Assembly (NCBI RefSeq): GCF_020164455.1
Contig: NZ_JAIQWW010000016.1
Coordinates: forward strand, 62,001 to 126,000
Source: Phyllobacterium chamaecytisi
Lineage (GTDB): Bacteria > Pseudomonadota > Alphaproteobacteria > Rhizobiales > Rhizobiaceae
DNA: 64,000 bases
Reading direction: 5' to 3'
In this document: piece after piece, positions 8,901 through 18,494 of the stretch
Layout of the letters: every line of letters starts with the position of its first letter
How positions within the stretch are numbered: position 1 is the stretch's first letter
Program-made: the position numbers and the translations under genes
Notes under the pieces: generated by a model
The model's input: only the letters and a program-made list of their open reading frames with translations
What the model was told of the DNA's origin: nothing
Databases searched by the model: none

Positions 8901-9825
8901 ATTGCACCAATCTTACAGTGGGACTTTGAACGAGAGTCGATGCAGCCGGATCGGGATTCGGCTTGGGAAGCACATCCGTCGCTTTTGCATCCAGCTGGGC
9001 CAAAGCGGCCGGGACGCGCTCAGGGCGGGTAAATACATCGAATTCATCACCGCGCACAAGCGCAACAAGCGTCATGCCCGCGGCATGCGCTGTGCGGATC
9101 GCCAAGGCTGTCGGCGCCGACACGGCGATCAGGATCGGAGCGCCGACGATCGCCGCTTTTTGCACCATTTCAATGGATACGCGGCTGGTGATGACGACCG
9201 CGCCAGTCTTGCCCTCGACACCAGAGCGGCAGAGAGCTCCGGCCAGCTTGTCCAGCGCATTATGGCGGCCAACATCTTCGCGCGCTGCAACGATGCCCTT
9301 GCCCGGAACATAGAACCCGGCGGCGTGGACCGCGCCGGTTTCACTGTGCAACGGCTGGACCTGCGAGAGCAGCTTGACCGCGTCCGCGATTTCATCCGGC
9401 GTCAGCTTGAGTTTGGCTCTATCGACCGAAGCGACGGGTTTCAGAGCCTGCTCGATCGACTCGATGCCGCAGAGGCCGCAGCCGACAGGTCCGGCCATGC
9501 GGCGGCGGCGATCCGTGAGTTCCTGGCCCGCTTCACCTGCGAGCACGATCTGGACATCGACACCCTCGTCATGCTCCTCGACGGTAATTTCGCTGATTTC
9601 GTCGAGCTGCGAAACGATGCCCTCCGACAGGCTGAAGCCGACAGCGAAATCCTCCATGTCGGCTGGCGTCGCCATCATGACCGCATGGGTGGTGCCGTTG
9701 TAGCTGAAGGCAATTGGGGTTTCTTCAGGCACCATCCTGTTGTCTGTCGCGTAAACATCACCCGCACCCTTGCGGCGGCGGGTGATGCGCGGAACGACAA
9801 GCAGTGTTGGACGCTCCTCGGGCAT
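8893..9825 (-). CDS. fdhD: Formate dehydrogenase accessory sulfurtransferase FdhD
   Basis: A 310-residue FdhD/NarQ-family protein that carries sulfur from the IscS-type cysteine desulfurase to the bis-MGD cofactor of formate dehydrogenase before the cofactor is inserted in FdsA. The sulfur-carrying CxxC pair is present as VGCGLCGIESIEQA (Cys116 and Cys119), followed by the family stretches HSETGAVHAAGFY, REDVGRHNALDKL and TSRVSIEMVQKA. It starts 2 bases after fdsA ends and overlaps fdsD, so it is embedded in the operon. Confidence 0.95.
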   Translation of the reverse strand: MPEERPTLLVVPRITRRRKGAGDVYATDNRMVPEETPIAFSYNGTTHAVMMATPADMEDFAVGFSLSEGIVSQLDEISEITVEEHDEGVDVQIVLAGEAGQELTDRRRRMAGPVGCGLCGIESIEQALKPVASVDRAKLKLTPDEIADAVKLLSQVQPLHSETGAVHAAGFYVPGKGIVAAREDVGRHNALDKLAGALCRSGVEGKTGAVVITSRVSIEMVQKAAIVGAPILIAVSAPTALAIRTAHAAGMTLVALVRGDEFDVFTRPERVPAALAQLDAKATDVLPKPNPDPAASTLVQSPTVRLVQYG

Positions 9826-9827
9826 GG

Positions 9828-12707
9828 TTACTCCGCGGCGTCCAACACAGGAGCAATACGCCTGCTCTGGCGCGCCTGCTCGTCATACTCGATCTGCCAG
9901 TCGCTCGGACCGTTCGAGGCGCCGACCTGCACCGCCGTAACCTTGTATTCCGGACAATTGGTCGCCCAATCGGAGAAATCCGTGGTGATGACATTGGCCT
10001 GCGTCGTCGGATGGTGGAAGGTCGTATAGACAACACCCGGCGATACGCGATCGGTGATCAGCGCCCGCAGTGTGGTTTCGCCTGCACGGCTGGTGATCTT
10101 CACCCAATCGCCATCACGAATGCCGCGCTGCTCGGCGTCATGGGCGTGGATCTCGAGCCGGTCCTCTTCGTGCCAGACGACGTTATGCGTGCGGCGTGTC
10201 TGCGCCCCGACATTGTATTGCGAGAGGATGCGTCCCGTCGTGAGAAGCAGCGGGAAGCGTGGTCCGGTTCGCTCGTCCGTCGCGACATATTCGGTTCGGA
10301 TGAACTTGCCCTTGCCACGCGCAAAGCTGTCGATATGCATGATGGGCGTTCCCAACGGCGCCTTTTCGTTGCACGGCCATTGAACCGATCCTTCCTTGTC
10401 CAGAAGGTCGTAGGTTACACCGGCGAAACTCGGAGTCGTCAACGCGACTTCGTCCATGATTTCGGAAGGATGGGTGTAGCTCCAGCCAAGTCCCATGGCA
10501 TTTGCGAGGTTCTGCGTGACCTCCCAATCGGCATAACCGTTGAGCGGGCTCATAACCTTGCGCACGCGATTGATCCGGCGCTCGGCATTGGTGAACGTAC
10601 CATCCTTTTCAAGGAAGGTAGAGCCGGGCAGGAAAACATGGGCGTAGTTGGCGGTCTCATTCAGGAAGAGGTCGTGCACGACGACGCATTCCATGGCGGC
10701 AAGACCGGCAGCAACGTGCTTGGTATCGGGGTCCGACTGAAGGATGTCCTCGCCCTGGATGTAGATGCCCTTGAAGGTGCCATCAACGGCAGCGTCGAGC
10801 ATATTCGGAATGCGAAGGCCGGGCTCGTCCTGCAGCTTCACGCCCCAGAGCTTGTCGAAAATGTCACGCGTCGATTCATCGGAGATATGGCGGTAACCCG
10901 GAAGTTCGTGCGGGAACGAACCCATATCACAGGAACCCTGCACATTGTTCTGACCGCGGAGCGGGTTCACGCCGACGCCCTTGCGGCCGATATTGCCGGT
11001 CGCCATGGCGAGGTTTGCGATAGCCATGACGGTTGTCGAGCCCTGGCTATGCTCGGTAACACCAAGACCATAGTAGATCGCGCCATTGCCGCCGGTTGCG
11101 AAAAGCCGTGCGGCCTCGCGCAAAGCCTGGGGATCAACGCCTGACAGCTGTTCGATGGCTTCCGGGCTATGCTCAGGAGAAGAAACGAAGGCTGCCCAAT
11201 CCTGGAACTCATCCCAATCGCAACGTTCGCGGATGAACTTCTCGTTGAAGAGCCCTTCGGTAACGATCACATGCGCCATCGAGGTGACAACGGCAACGTT
11301 GGTACCGGGACGCAACGGAAGGTGCTGTGCAGCTTCAACATGGGGTGAACGCACCAGATCGATGCGGCGCGGATCGACGACGATCAGTTTTGCACCCTTG
11401 CGCAGCCGCTTCTTCAACCGGGAAGCAAAGACAGGATGACCATCGGTCGGATTGGCGCCGATAATCATTACGACGTCGGTGTGCTCGACACTGTCGAAAT
11501 CCTGCGTGCCTGCAGAAGTACCAAATGTCGTTCTGAGGCCATAGCCCGTTGGCGAATGGCAAACGCGGGCACAAGTATCGACATTGTTGTTACCAAAACC
11601 GGCGCGCACCAGTTTCTGGACAAGATATGTCTCTTCATTGGTGCAGCGAGACGATGTGATACCGCCGATGGAATTGCGTCCATACTGATACTGGATGCGG
11701 CGGAATTCGTTGGCGACGTGCTTGTAAGCTTCTTCCCACGTGACTTCGCGCCATGGATCCGAGATCTTCTCGCGGATCATCGGGTTGAGAATGCGGTCCT
11801 TGTGGGTTGAATAGCCGTAGGCAAAGCGACCCTTGACGCAGGAATGGCCGCGATTGGCCTTGCCGTCCTTCCAGGGCACCATGCGAACGAGTTCTTCGCC
11901 TCGCATCTCGGCCTTGAATGAGCAGCCGACGCCGCAATAGGCGCAGGTCGTCACTTTCGAATGTTCCGGCTGACCAATCTCGATGACTGATTTTTCGGTC
12001 AATGTTGCTGTCGGACAAGCCTGGACACAGGCGCCACAGGAAACACATTCGCTATCGACGAAATTCTCATGCATGCCCGGCGAAACGCGGCTGGAGAAAC
12101 CACGGCCTTCGATGGTCAGAGCGAATGTACCCTGGACTTCCTCGCAGGCTCGTACGCAGCGCGAGCAGACGATGCATTTGGCAGGATCATAGGTGAAATA
12201 GGGATTGGACTCGTCCTTAGGCATCCAGCGATCATTGGCAACGTCATGCGCCTTGGCGAAAACGTGGTTATCGCCCTCATAGCCATAACGCACATCGCGA
12301 AGACCCACTGCGCCTGCCATGTCCTGCAGTTCGCAATCGCCGTTGGCCGCGCAGGTTAGGCAATCAAGCGGATGATCGGAGATATAAAGCTCCATGACGC
12401 CTTTGCGGATATTCTTCAGACGCTGCGTTTGGGTATGGACGACCAGTCCTTCCATTGCCGGCGTCGTGCAGGAGGCGGGCGTGCCATTACGGCCTTCGAT
12501 CTCTATCAGGCAGAGGCGGCAAGAGCCGAACGCATCCACCATGTCAGTGGCGCAGAGCTTGGGAACCTTGATACCGGCTTCCATGGAGGCGCGCATGATC
12601 GAAGTGCCTTCGGGCACAGTGACCTCGTTGCCATCAATGGTCAGCGTGATCATCTTTTCGGAAAGAGATTTCGGCGTACCGTAGTCGATTTCTTCAATGA
12701 GAGACAT
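9828..12707 (-). CDS. fdsA: NAD-dependent formate dehydrogenase, catalytic alpha subunit (Mo, FeS)
   Basis: A 959-residue catalytic subunit that oxidises formate to CO2 on a bis-MGD molybdenum centre. A NuoG-like N-terminal 2Fe-2S domain has Cys52, 63, 66 and 80, followed by a His-Cys cluster segment. Two ferredoxin-like 4Fe-4S motifs come next (CIVCSRCVRACEE and CVSCGACVQACP), then the 4Fe-4S site of the molybdopterin domain (CAYCGVGC). The Mo ligand is a cysteine in CARVCHSPTGYG (Cys383, with the adjacent His), not selenocysteine. The C-terminal MGD-binding domain is complete. The start MSLIEEIDYG matches the family and has an AGGAGCT ribosome binding site. It lies 10 bases downstream of fdsB. 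Confidence 0.97.
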   Translation of the reverse strand: MSLIEEIDYGTPKSLSEKMITLTIDGNEVTVPEGTSIMRASMEAGIKVPKLCATDMVDAFGSCRLCLIEIEGRNGTPASCTTPAMEGLVVHTQTQRLKNIRKGVMELYISDHPLDCLTCAANGDCELQDMAGAVGLRDVRYGYEGDNHVFAKAHDVANDRWMPKDESNPYFTYDPAKCIVCSRCVRACEEVQGTFALTIEGRGFSSRVSPGMHENFVDSECVSCGACVQACPTATLTEKSVIEIGQPEHSKVTTCAYCGVGCSFKAEMRGEELVRMVPWKDGKANRGHSCVKGRFAYGYSTHKDRILNPMIREKISDPWREVTWEEAYKHVANEFRRIQYQYGRNSIGGITSSRCTNEETYLVQKLVRAGFGNNNVDTCARVCHSPTGYGLRTTFGTSAGTQDFDSVEHTDVVMIIGANPTDGHPVFASRLKKRLRKGAKLIVVDPRRIDLVRSPHVEAAQHLPLRPGTNVAVVTSMAHVIVTEGLFNEKFIRERCDWDEFQDWAAFVSSPEHSPEAIEQLSGVDPQALREAARLFATGGNGAIYYGLGVTEHSQGSTTVMAIANLAMATGNIGRKGVGVNPLRGQNNVQGSCDMGSFPHELPGYRHISDESTRDIFDKLWGVKLQDEPGLRIPNMLDAAVDGTFKGIYIQGEDILQSDPDTKHVAAGLAAMECVVVHDLFLNETANYAHVFLPGSTFLEKDGTFTNAERRINRVRKVMSPLNGYADWEVTQNLANAMGLGWSYTHPSEIMDEVALTTPSFAGVTYDLLDKEGSVQWPCNEKAPLGTPIMHIDSFARGKGKFIRTEYVATDERTGPRFPLLLTTGRILSQYNVGAQTRRTHNVVWHEEDRLEIHAHDAEQRGIRDGDWVKITSRAGETTLRALITDRVSPGVVYTTFHHPTTQANVITTDFSDWATNCPEYKVTAVQVGASNGPSDWQIEYDEQARQSRRIAPVLDAAE

Positions 12708-12717
12708 AAAACAGCTC

Positions 12718-14274
12718 CTATTCCGCCGCTACGGCGATTGGCGCGGGGCGGAAATCTTCAGGAAAATGGGTGAGAGCGCTCATGACCGGATAGGGCGTGA
12801 AGCCACCCAAGGCACAGAGCGAGCCAAACTTCATCGTGTTGCACAAGTCGGTCAAAACCTCGATCTGCTTTTCAGGCTCGATGTTGGCCGAGATGCGATC
12901 GACGACTTCGACACCGCGTGTTGAACCGATGCGGCAGGGAGTGCATTTGCCGCAGGATTCGATCGCGCAGAATTCCATGGCGAAACGCGCCTGCTTCAGC
13001 ATGTCCACGCTGTCATCGAAAACCACCAAACCAGCATGACCGATAAGGCCATCCTTTGCGGCGAACGCTTCGTAGTCAAAGGGCGTATCGAAGAGTTCGC
13101 GCGGGAAATAGGCGCCGAGCGGGCCACCGACCTGCACAGCTTTGACCGGACGTCCTGTGGCCGTGCCACCGCCAATGTCATCGACGATTTCGCCAAGCGT
13201 GAGACCAAAGGCAGCTTCGAAGAGACCGCCATGTTTCACATTGCCGGCGATCTGCAGCGGGATGGTGCCTCGGGAACGGCCCATGCCGAAATCCTTATAG
13301 AAAGGAGCGCCTTTATCGAGGATGACAGGAACGGAAGCCAGAGAGATGACATTGTTGATGACGGTTGGCTTACCGAAAAGGCCTTTATGCGCTGGCAGCG
13401 GCGGCTTGGCGCGAACAATGCCGCGGCGCCCTTCGAGGCTTTCCAGCAACGCGGTTTCCTCGCCGCAAACATAGGCCCCTGCCCCGACGCGGACTTCAAT
13501 GTCAAACACATGAGACGAGCCAAGCACGGACGGCCCAAGGACGCCGCCCTCACGAGCGATCTCCAGCGCTTCGTTCATGACAGCAATGGCATGCGGATAT
13601 TCAGAGCGCGTGTAGATGTAACCCTTCGTTGCGCCGACGGCGATGCCAGCGATGGCCATGCCCTCGATCAACACGAAGGGATCGCCTTCCATGATCATGC
13701 GATCAGCAAAAGTACCGCTATCCCCTTCGTCAGCGTTGCAGACGATATATTTCTGCGAACCAGTGGTTTCGAGAACCGTCTTCCATTTGATACCGGTCGG
13801 GAAGCCCGCACCGCCGCGACCGCGCAAGCCGGACTCCGTCACCTGGGCCACGATTTCGGCAGGCGTTAGCTTGAGAGCGTTTTCCAGACCCTTCAGACCA
13901 TCATGGGCACGATAATCTTCGAGGGAGACAGGATCCGTGATGCCGCAACGGGCAAAGGTCAGGCGTGTCTGTTTGGCGAGGAAGGGGTGATGATCGATGA
14001 GGCCGAGCCAGAGAGGATGCACCCCGCCCTCGGCCATGCCATTGTCAAGCAGTGCCGCCACATCGGAGCCCTTGACCGGGCCATAGGCGATACGGCCGCT
14101 AGGCGTTTCGACCTCGACCATCGGCTCCAGCCAATACATGCCGCGCGAGCCATTGCGGACGATTCGCGCATCGAGGTTGCGTGTGTCGATTTCAGCCTGC
14201 AGGGATCTGGCGACCTTTTCGGCGCCAAGCGCCAAGGCACCGGAATCGCGCGGAACGTAAAAAGTGATTGTCAT
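12718..14274 (-). CDS. fdsB: NAD-dependent formate dehydrogenase, beta (NADH-binding) subunit
   Basis: A 518-residue NuoF-like subunit that binds FMN and NAD+ and passes electrons from FdsA to NAD+. An N-terminal thioredoxin-fold region (about 1-110) is followed by the flavin/NAD domain with GLRGRGGAGFPTGIKW and NADEGDSGTFADR, then the 4Fe-4S site ESCGKCTPCRIG near the C-terminus. The length is normal for FdsB. Its start shares four bases (ATGA) with the end of fdsG, indicating translational coupling. Confidence 0.96.
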   Translation of the reverse strand: MTITFYVPRDSGALALGAEKVARSLQAEIDTRNLDARIVRNGSRGMYWLEPMVEVETPSGRIAYGPVKGSDVAALLDNGMAEGGVHPLWLGLIDHHPFLAKQTRLTFARCGITDPVSLEDYRAHDGLKGLENALKLTPAEIVAQVTESGLRGRGGAGFPTGIKWKTVLETTGSQKYIVCNADEGDSGTFADRMIMEGDPFVLIEGMAIAGIAVGATKGYIYTRSEYPHAIAVMNEALEIAREGGVLGPSVLGSSHVFDIEVRVGAGAYVCGEETALLESLEGRRGIVRAKPPLPAHKGLFGKPTVINNVISLASVPVILDKGAPFYKDFGMGRSRGTIPLQIAGNVKHGGLFEAAFGLTLGEIVDDIGGGTATGRPVKAVQVGGPLGAYFPRELFDTPFDYEAFAAKDGLIGHAGLVVFDDSVDMLKQARFAMEFCAIESCGKCTPCRIGSTRGVEVVDRISANIEPEKQIEVLTDLCNTMKFGSLCALGGFTPYPVMSALTHFPEDFRPAPIAVAAE

Positions 14275-14744
14275 AGCCGCACCTCCGCTGCGATTTCCTC
14301 GAGTTGCTCGGCGTCGAGACGTCCAATCACCTCGTCGTCAAGCATCGCGGCAGGTGCACAGGCACAAAGGCCGAGGCAATAAACTGGCTCAAGCGTCACC
14401 GCACCATCGGCTGTCGTACCATGCCAATCGATCCCGAGAAGCTGGCGCGCCCGATCGGCGAGCGCATCGCCGCCCATGGACTGACACGCTTCAGCCCGGC
14501 AAAGCTTCAGGACATGCCGGCCAGCAGGATGATCGCGGTAATCATGATAAAAGGTAAAAACGCCATGGACTTCGGCGCGGGAAATGTTGAGGGCCTGTGC
14601 AATCAACGGAAGCGTTTCCGGTGGAACATAGCCGAATTCGTCCTGCAATTCGTGCAGAATTGGAAGAAGCGGGCCTTCTTTGCCCTTTAGTTGATCGATA
14701 ATGCCTATCGCTCTGCTGGCGATATCGGTACTTGCGCTTTGCAT
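14271..14744 (-). CDS. fdsG: NAD-dependent formate dehydrogenase, gamma subunit
   Basis: A 157-residue NuoE-like thioredoxin-fold 2Fe-2S protein, the first gene of the fds operon. Cluster cysteines are visible in LCRAEACQSMG and YCLGLCACAP. A helical N-terminal region (LLPILHELQDEFGYVP) is typical of NuoE. The ATG at 14744 is preferred over the in-frame one at 14783 because GGGAGGG lies in front of it and the protein then has the family's length. The 102-base gap before it should hold the operon promoter and the palindrome at 14832. Confidence 0.94.
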   Translation of the reverse strand: MQSASTDIASRAIGIIDQLKGKEGPLLPILHELQDEFGYVPPETLPLIAQALNISRAEVHGVFTFYHDYRDHPAGRHVLKLCRAEACQSMGGDALADRARQLLGIDWHGTTADGAVTLEPVYCLGLCACAPAAMLDDEVIGRLDAEQLEEIAAEVRL

Positions 14745-14831
14745 ATCGTGCAACGCCCTCCCTTGTTTCTCCCCACAACCCAAGATAGATCAAAGTTGCG
14801 TGGCATTATCAATACCGCAGTCTCGTTGAGC

Positions 14832-14848
14832 GATAGAAAATTTCTATC
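14832..14848. promoter_or_regulatory. Palindromic LysR-type operator candidate upstream of fdsG
   Basis: A perfect dyad, GATAGAAA-A-TTTCTATC, contains a T-N11-A LysR box. It overlaps the stop codon of the regulator gene and lies about 90 bases before the fdsG start, the normal position of an activator site. Binding by the adjacent LysR protein is inferred. Confidence 0.6.
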
Positions 14849-15743
14849 AAACCATATTCATACTTACAGCCAATGCGCGTGCCTCGTGCAACAGCGCCGA
14901 AACCAATGGTGTATGTGGTTCACGATCCGCAGCAACCAGTCCAACGAGGTGGCGCGCGTCAGGCTCGACGATGGGTATCGAACGGATCGGTTCGGCAAAT
15001 CCCAGCGTCTCGGCAAGGTTGAGCGGCATAATGCTAGCCCATTTTCCGGTTCTTATGTGCGAGAATAGCACGATCATGGAATTAGACTCGAGTGTCGGGT
15101 GAACCTCGACCCCCGCCTCCTGCAAATGCTTGTTGATGAGACGGCGATTCTGCATGTCCATAGTGAGAAGGCAAAGCGGCAACTGCCCCACCTCCGCCCA
15201 TGTGACCGACTTCCGATCGGAATAGGTATTGCCGGACGAAGTAATGAGCTGGTAGCGCTCGGTGTAAAGCGGCACGGACGTCACGCGTCCGAGCGGCTCA
15301 TTGTCCAGGTAGCTGATACCGATATCGATCTCGAAATTGCTGAGCAGCGTCAATACTTCAAGCGATGTTCGCGACGTCACGGAGAATGTAACATCCGGGT
15401 GCTTTTCACGGAAAGGCGTTGTCAGCCGCGAGACCATGGCAAGTGCGGTCGGAATGGCGGCGATCTTCACGTGCCCGGCAAGGCCGAAGCGGGCGGCGCG
15501 GATCTCCTCGCGCATCGTGCGGGTATCACCAACAATGCGGCGGGCCCACTCAAGTACACGCTGACCTTCCGACGTCAGGCCCTTGAAACGCGACGCACGC
15601 TGTACGAGTACGACACCGAGCGTATCCTCAAGCTGGCGGATCGCTGCGGAAAGCGTCGGCTGGGTGACACCGCATTCTTCTGCCGCCCGGCCGAAATGCT
15701 TGTGGTGCGCCAAAGCGATGAAAAATTCCAGCTTGTCGATCAT
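14847..15743 (-). CDS. LysR-family regulator of the formate dehydrogenase operon (FdsR-like)
   Basis: A 298-residue LysR-type regulator. The N-terminal helix-turn-helix (ECGVTQPTLSAAIRQLED) is followed by a C-terminal effector domain (from about residue 90). The start has AGGAG about ten bases upstream. It lies immediately upstream of fdsG on the same strand, with 102 bases between, where FDS operons commonly carry a LysR-type regulator. Formate or a metabolite linked to it is the likely effector, by context only. A read-through transcript from here could also reach fdsG. Confidence 0.87.
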   Translation of the reverse strand: MIDKLEFFIALAHHKHFGRAAEECGVTQPTLSAAIRQLEDTLGVVLVQRASRFKGLTSEGQRVLEWARRIVGDTRTMREEIRAARFGLAGHVKIAAIPTALAMVSRLTTPFREKHPDVTFSVTSRTSLEVLTLLSNFEIDIGISYLDNEPLGRVTSVPLYTERYQLITSSGNTYSDRKSVTWAEVGQLPLCLLTMDMQNRRLINKHLQEAGVEVHPTLESNSMIVLFSHIRTGKWASIMPLNLAETLGFAEPIRSIPIVEPDARHLVGLVAADREPHTPLVSALLHEARALAVSMNMV

Positions 15744-15806
15744 GCAGGGTTGCTCCTCTTAAAGCGACCCTAGCGATGATCCTGCATAATCAGCAAGCCA
15801 AGTTTT

Positions 15807-16502
15807 TCAAACGGTCAGGAACTTGCGCACTTCCGGTTTATCGAGGCTCGCGGCATCGCCGGAATGAACGATCTCACCGCGATCCATAATGTAGACGTGA
15901 TCAGCAAGTTCGCGGCAGAAATCGAGATACTGTTCCACGAGAAGGATTGCGAGGCCGGCCTGATCACGCAGGAACTGGATCGCCCGGCCGATATCCTTGA
16001 TGATCGAAGGCTGGATACCTTCGGTCGGCTCATCGAGAACCAACAGTTTCGGCCGTGTCACCAGCGCCCGGCCGATGGCAAGCTGTTGCTGCTGACCACC
16101 GGAGAGATCGCCGCCGCGCCGCCCGAGCATAGTCTTTAATACCGGGAACAGTTCGAAGACTTCCGGGGGGACATTGCGATTGCCGCGCGTCGCCGCAGCA
16201 AAGCCGGTTGCGAGGTTTTCGCGGACAGTTAGCAACGGGAAAATCTCGCGCCCCTGCGGAACGAAAGCAATGCCCGCGCGGGCACGATCATAGGGTGGTT
16301 TCCTTCCCAGAGCCGATCCTTCAAAACTGATCGAACCGGAAGAAAGCGGGTGCTGACCGACGATGGCTCTGAGCATGCTGGTCTTGCCGACGCCATTGCG
16401 CCCGAGGATACAGGTGATCGATTTCGGTTTCACTTGCAACGAAACACCGCGCAGCGCTTGCGCGGCACCATAGTGCAGAGACGCATTTTCAATTGTCAGC
16501 AT
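15807..16502 (-). CDS. urtE: Urea ABC transporter ATP-binding protein UrtE
   Basis: A 231-residue ABC ATPase of the branched-chain amino acid type (LivF-like), the last gene of urtABCDE. Walker A is GRNGVGKTS, the signature is LSGGQQQQLAIGRAL, and Walker B/D-loop is LLVLDEPTEGIQPS. With UrtD it powers urea import through UrtBC. It is separated from urtD by 63 bases, the widest gap among urtB-E, but no terminator is seen there. Confidence 0.95.
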   Translation of the reverse strand: MLTIENASLHYGAAQALRGVSLQVKPKSITCILGRNGVGKTSMLRAIVGQHPLSSGSISFEGSALGRKPPYDRARAGIAFVPQGREIFPLLTVRENLATGFAAATRGNRNVPPEVFELFPVLKTMLGRRGGDLSGGQQQQLAIGRALVTRPKLLVLDEPTEGIQPSIIKDIGRAIQFLRDQAGLAILLVEQYLDFCRELADHVYIMDRGEIVHSGDAASLDKPEVRKFLTV

Positions 16503-16565
16503 GGGAGAATTCCTTGCTCTTTTTGACGCAAATTCCGGACGGAGCCACTTCTTTGGAATAGGTCT

Positions 16566-17312
16566 TTATCGGCCAAGATAGACCTCGATCACACGCTGAT
16601 CATTACTGACGAAATCGAGCGAGCCTTCAGCCAGCACCGAACCTTCGTGCAGGCACGTCACCTTCACGTCGAGTTCGCGGACGAAATGCATGTCGTGTTC
16701 GACGACGAGCACCGACCTCGTCTTGGCGATTTCGCGCAACAGCTTGGCCGTTTCCGCCGTCTCGGCATCGGTCATTCCCGCCACCGGCTCATCGACCAGC
16801 AACAGCTTCGGGTCCTGCGCCAGCAGCATCCCGATCTCGAGCCATTGTTTCTGACCGTGCGAAAGATTCGCCGCGAGCCAGTCGCGTTTTCCATTTAGGC
16901 GGATCGTATAAAGTATATCCTCGATCCGTTCGGCTTCGTTCGCGCTCTGTTTATGGAAAAGTGCTGAAAATGCCGAACGCGGACCGGAGAGAGCCAGCAC
17001 CAGATTGTCTTCAACCGTGTGGCTTTCGAAAACCGTCGGCTTCTGGAATTTGCGGCCGATGCCGAGCAAAGCGATTTCCGCCTCGTCGTGCCTGGTCAGA
17101 TCCACTTCGCCATTGAAATAAACGTCGCCAGCATCCGGCTTTGTCTTGCCGGTGATGATATCCATCATCGTCGTCTTGCCGGCACCATTCGGACCGATAA
17201 TGGCGCGCATTTCCCCGGCCTGCAGCACAAGCGACAGATTATTGATGGCGCGGAAACCATCGAACGAGACCGAAACGCCATCGAGATAGAGAAGGGTATC
17301 CTGAGCTTTCAT
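16566..17312 (-). CDS. urtD: Urea ABC transporter ATP-binding protein UrtD
   Basis: A 248-residue ABC ATPase (LivG-like). It has Walker A GPNGAGKTT, a signature variant LSHGQKQWLEIGMLL as usual in UrtD, and Walker B LLLVDEPVAGMT. It is the partner of UrtE on the cytoplasmic side of the urea permease. Its start lies 3 bases after the end of urtC, in a continuous operon. The LSHGQ signature (instead of LSGGQ) is the feature that separates UrtD from general LivG proteins. Confidence 0.95.
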   Translation of the reverse strand: MKAQDTLLYLDGVSVSFDGFRAINNLSLVLQAGEMRAIIGPNGAGKTTMMDIITGKTKPDAGDVYFNGEVDLTRHDEAEIALLGIGRKFQKPTVFESHTVEDNLVLALSGPRSAFSALFHKQSANEAERIEDILYTIRLNGKRDWLAANLSHGQKQWLEIGMLLAQDPKLLLVDEPVAGMTDAETAETAKLLREIAKTRSVLVVEHDMHFVRELDVKVTCLHEGSVLAEGSLDFVSNDQRVIEVYLGR

Positions 17313-17315
17313 GAT

Positions 17316-18494
17316 CTATTCCGCTGCCTGAGGTTCGGGAAGGTGCACATTCTCGGCGGCAACTGGCGGGGGCGCGCTGTCCTTCTTTCGCGCGGCGCGG
17401 TCAGCCAGTTTTGTTCTCCACGAGCCATAGAGACCGAGGATGCCCTTTGGCAGGAACAGGGTGACGATGATGAACAGCGCGCCCAGCGCGAACAGCCAGA
17501 TTTCCGGGAATGCGGCCGTGAAATAGGTCTTGCCAAAATTGACCAATACAGCGCCGATGATAGGTCCGATAATTGTTCCACGGCCGCCCACCGCAACCCA
17601 GATGACGGCCTCGATGGAATTGGCCGGCTCGAACTCCGAGGGGTTGATAATACCGACCTGGGGCACGTAGAGCGCGCCGGCTATGCCCGCCATCATTGCA
17701 GAAATGGTCCAGACGAACAGCTTGTAGCGATCGACACGATAGCCAAGAAAGCGCATGCGGCTTTCCGCATCGCGGACACCGACCAGGACCTTGCCGAGCT
17801 TGGATCGAATGATGAAACTCGACACGAAGACGGCCAGTGCCAGAAACAGCGCGGTCGCCGCGAACAGCATTGAGCGGGTGGTTCCAGCCTGGATGTTGAA
17901 GCCGAGAATGTCCTTGAAATCCGTCAGGCCATTATTGCCGCCAAATCCCATGTCGTTGCGAAAAAAAGCGAGTAGCAGCGCATAGGTCAGCGCCTGGGTG
18001 ATGATCGACAGGTAAACGCCGGTGACGCGGGAGCGAAAGGCAAGCCAGCCAAAGCCAAATGCAAGCGCGCCGGGAACAAGAACGACCATCAGCGCTGCGA
18101 ACCAGAAATTATCGAAGCCGTGCCAGAACCAGGGCAATTCCTTCCAGTTCAGGAAGACCATGAAATCCGGAAGCACTGGATCGGCATAAACACCGCGCGG
18201 GCCGATCTGGCGCATCAGATACATGCCCATTGCGTAGCCACCCAACGCAAAAAACGCGCCGTGACCGAGCGAAAGGATCCCGCAGAACCCCCAAACCAGA
18301 TCAAGCGCGACTGCTAGCAGCGCATAAGTCAGGTACTTGCCGATCAGAGAAACCAGATAGGTCGGGATATGAAGTGGCGAAGTTTCCGGCAACAGGAGGT
18401 TTGAGAGTGGTACGAGGAAGGCGATTGCTACAAGCAGCGCAATGGCAATCCCACCGCGCCGATCAACATGGGTGAAAAACCATTGGGTGATCAT
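17316..18494 (-). CDS. urtC: Urea ABC transporter permease UrtC
   Basis: A 392-residue LivM-like permease with about ten transmembrane helices. It includes the family stretch VWGFCGILSLGHGAFFALGGYAMG (described here by its key GILSLGHGAFF part) at about residues 65-90. The C-terminal tail is charged and Pro-rich. It forms the membrane channel with UrtB. The start overlaps the end of urtB by four bases (ATGA). Confidence 0.94.
   Translation of the reverse strand: MITQWFFTHVDRRGGIAIALLVAIAFLVPLSNLLLPETSPLHIPTYLVSLIGKYLTYALLAVALDLVWGFCGILSLGHGAFFALGGYAMGMYLMRQIGPRGVYADPVLPDFMVFLNWKELPWFWHGFDNFWFAALMVVLVPGALAFGFGWLAFRSRVTGVYLSIITQALTYALLLAFFRNDMGFGGNNGLTDFKDILGFNIQAGTTRSMLFAATALFLALAVFVSSFIIRSKLGKVLVGVRDAESRMRFLGYRVDRYKLFVWTISAMMAGIAGALYVPQVGIINPSEFEPANSIEAVIWVAVGGRGTIIGPIIGAVLVNFGKTYFTAAFPEIWLFALGALFIIVTLFLPKGILGLYGSWRTKLADRAARKKDSAPPPVAAENVHLPEPQAAE

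Noticed and set aside
9804-11144. Long plus-strand open frame (446 codons) opposite fdsA
   Set aside because: It mirrors a well-supported gene, has no family character and no ribosome binding site. It is a by-product of high GC in the third codon position. The same holds for 497-1429, 2201-3499, 45348-46436 and 13036-13869.
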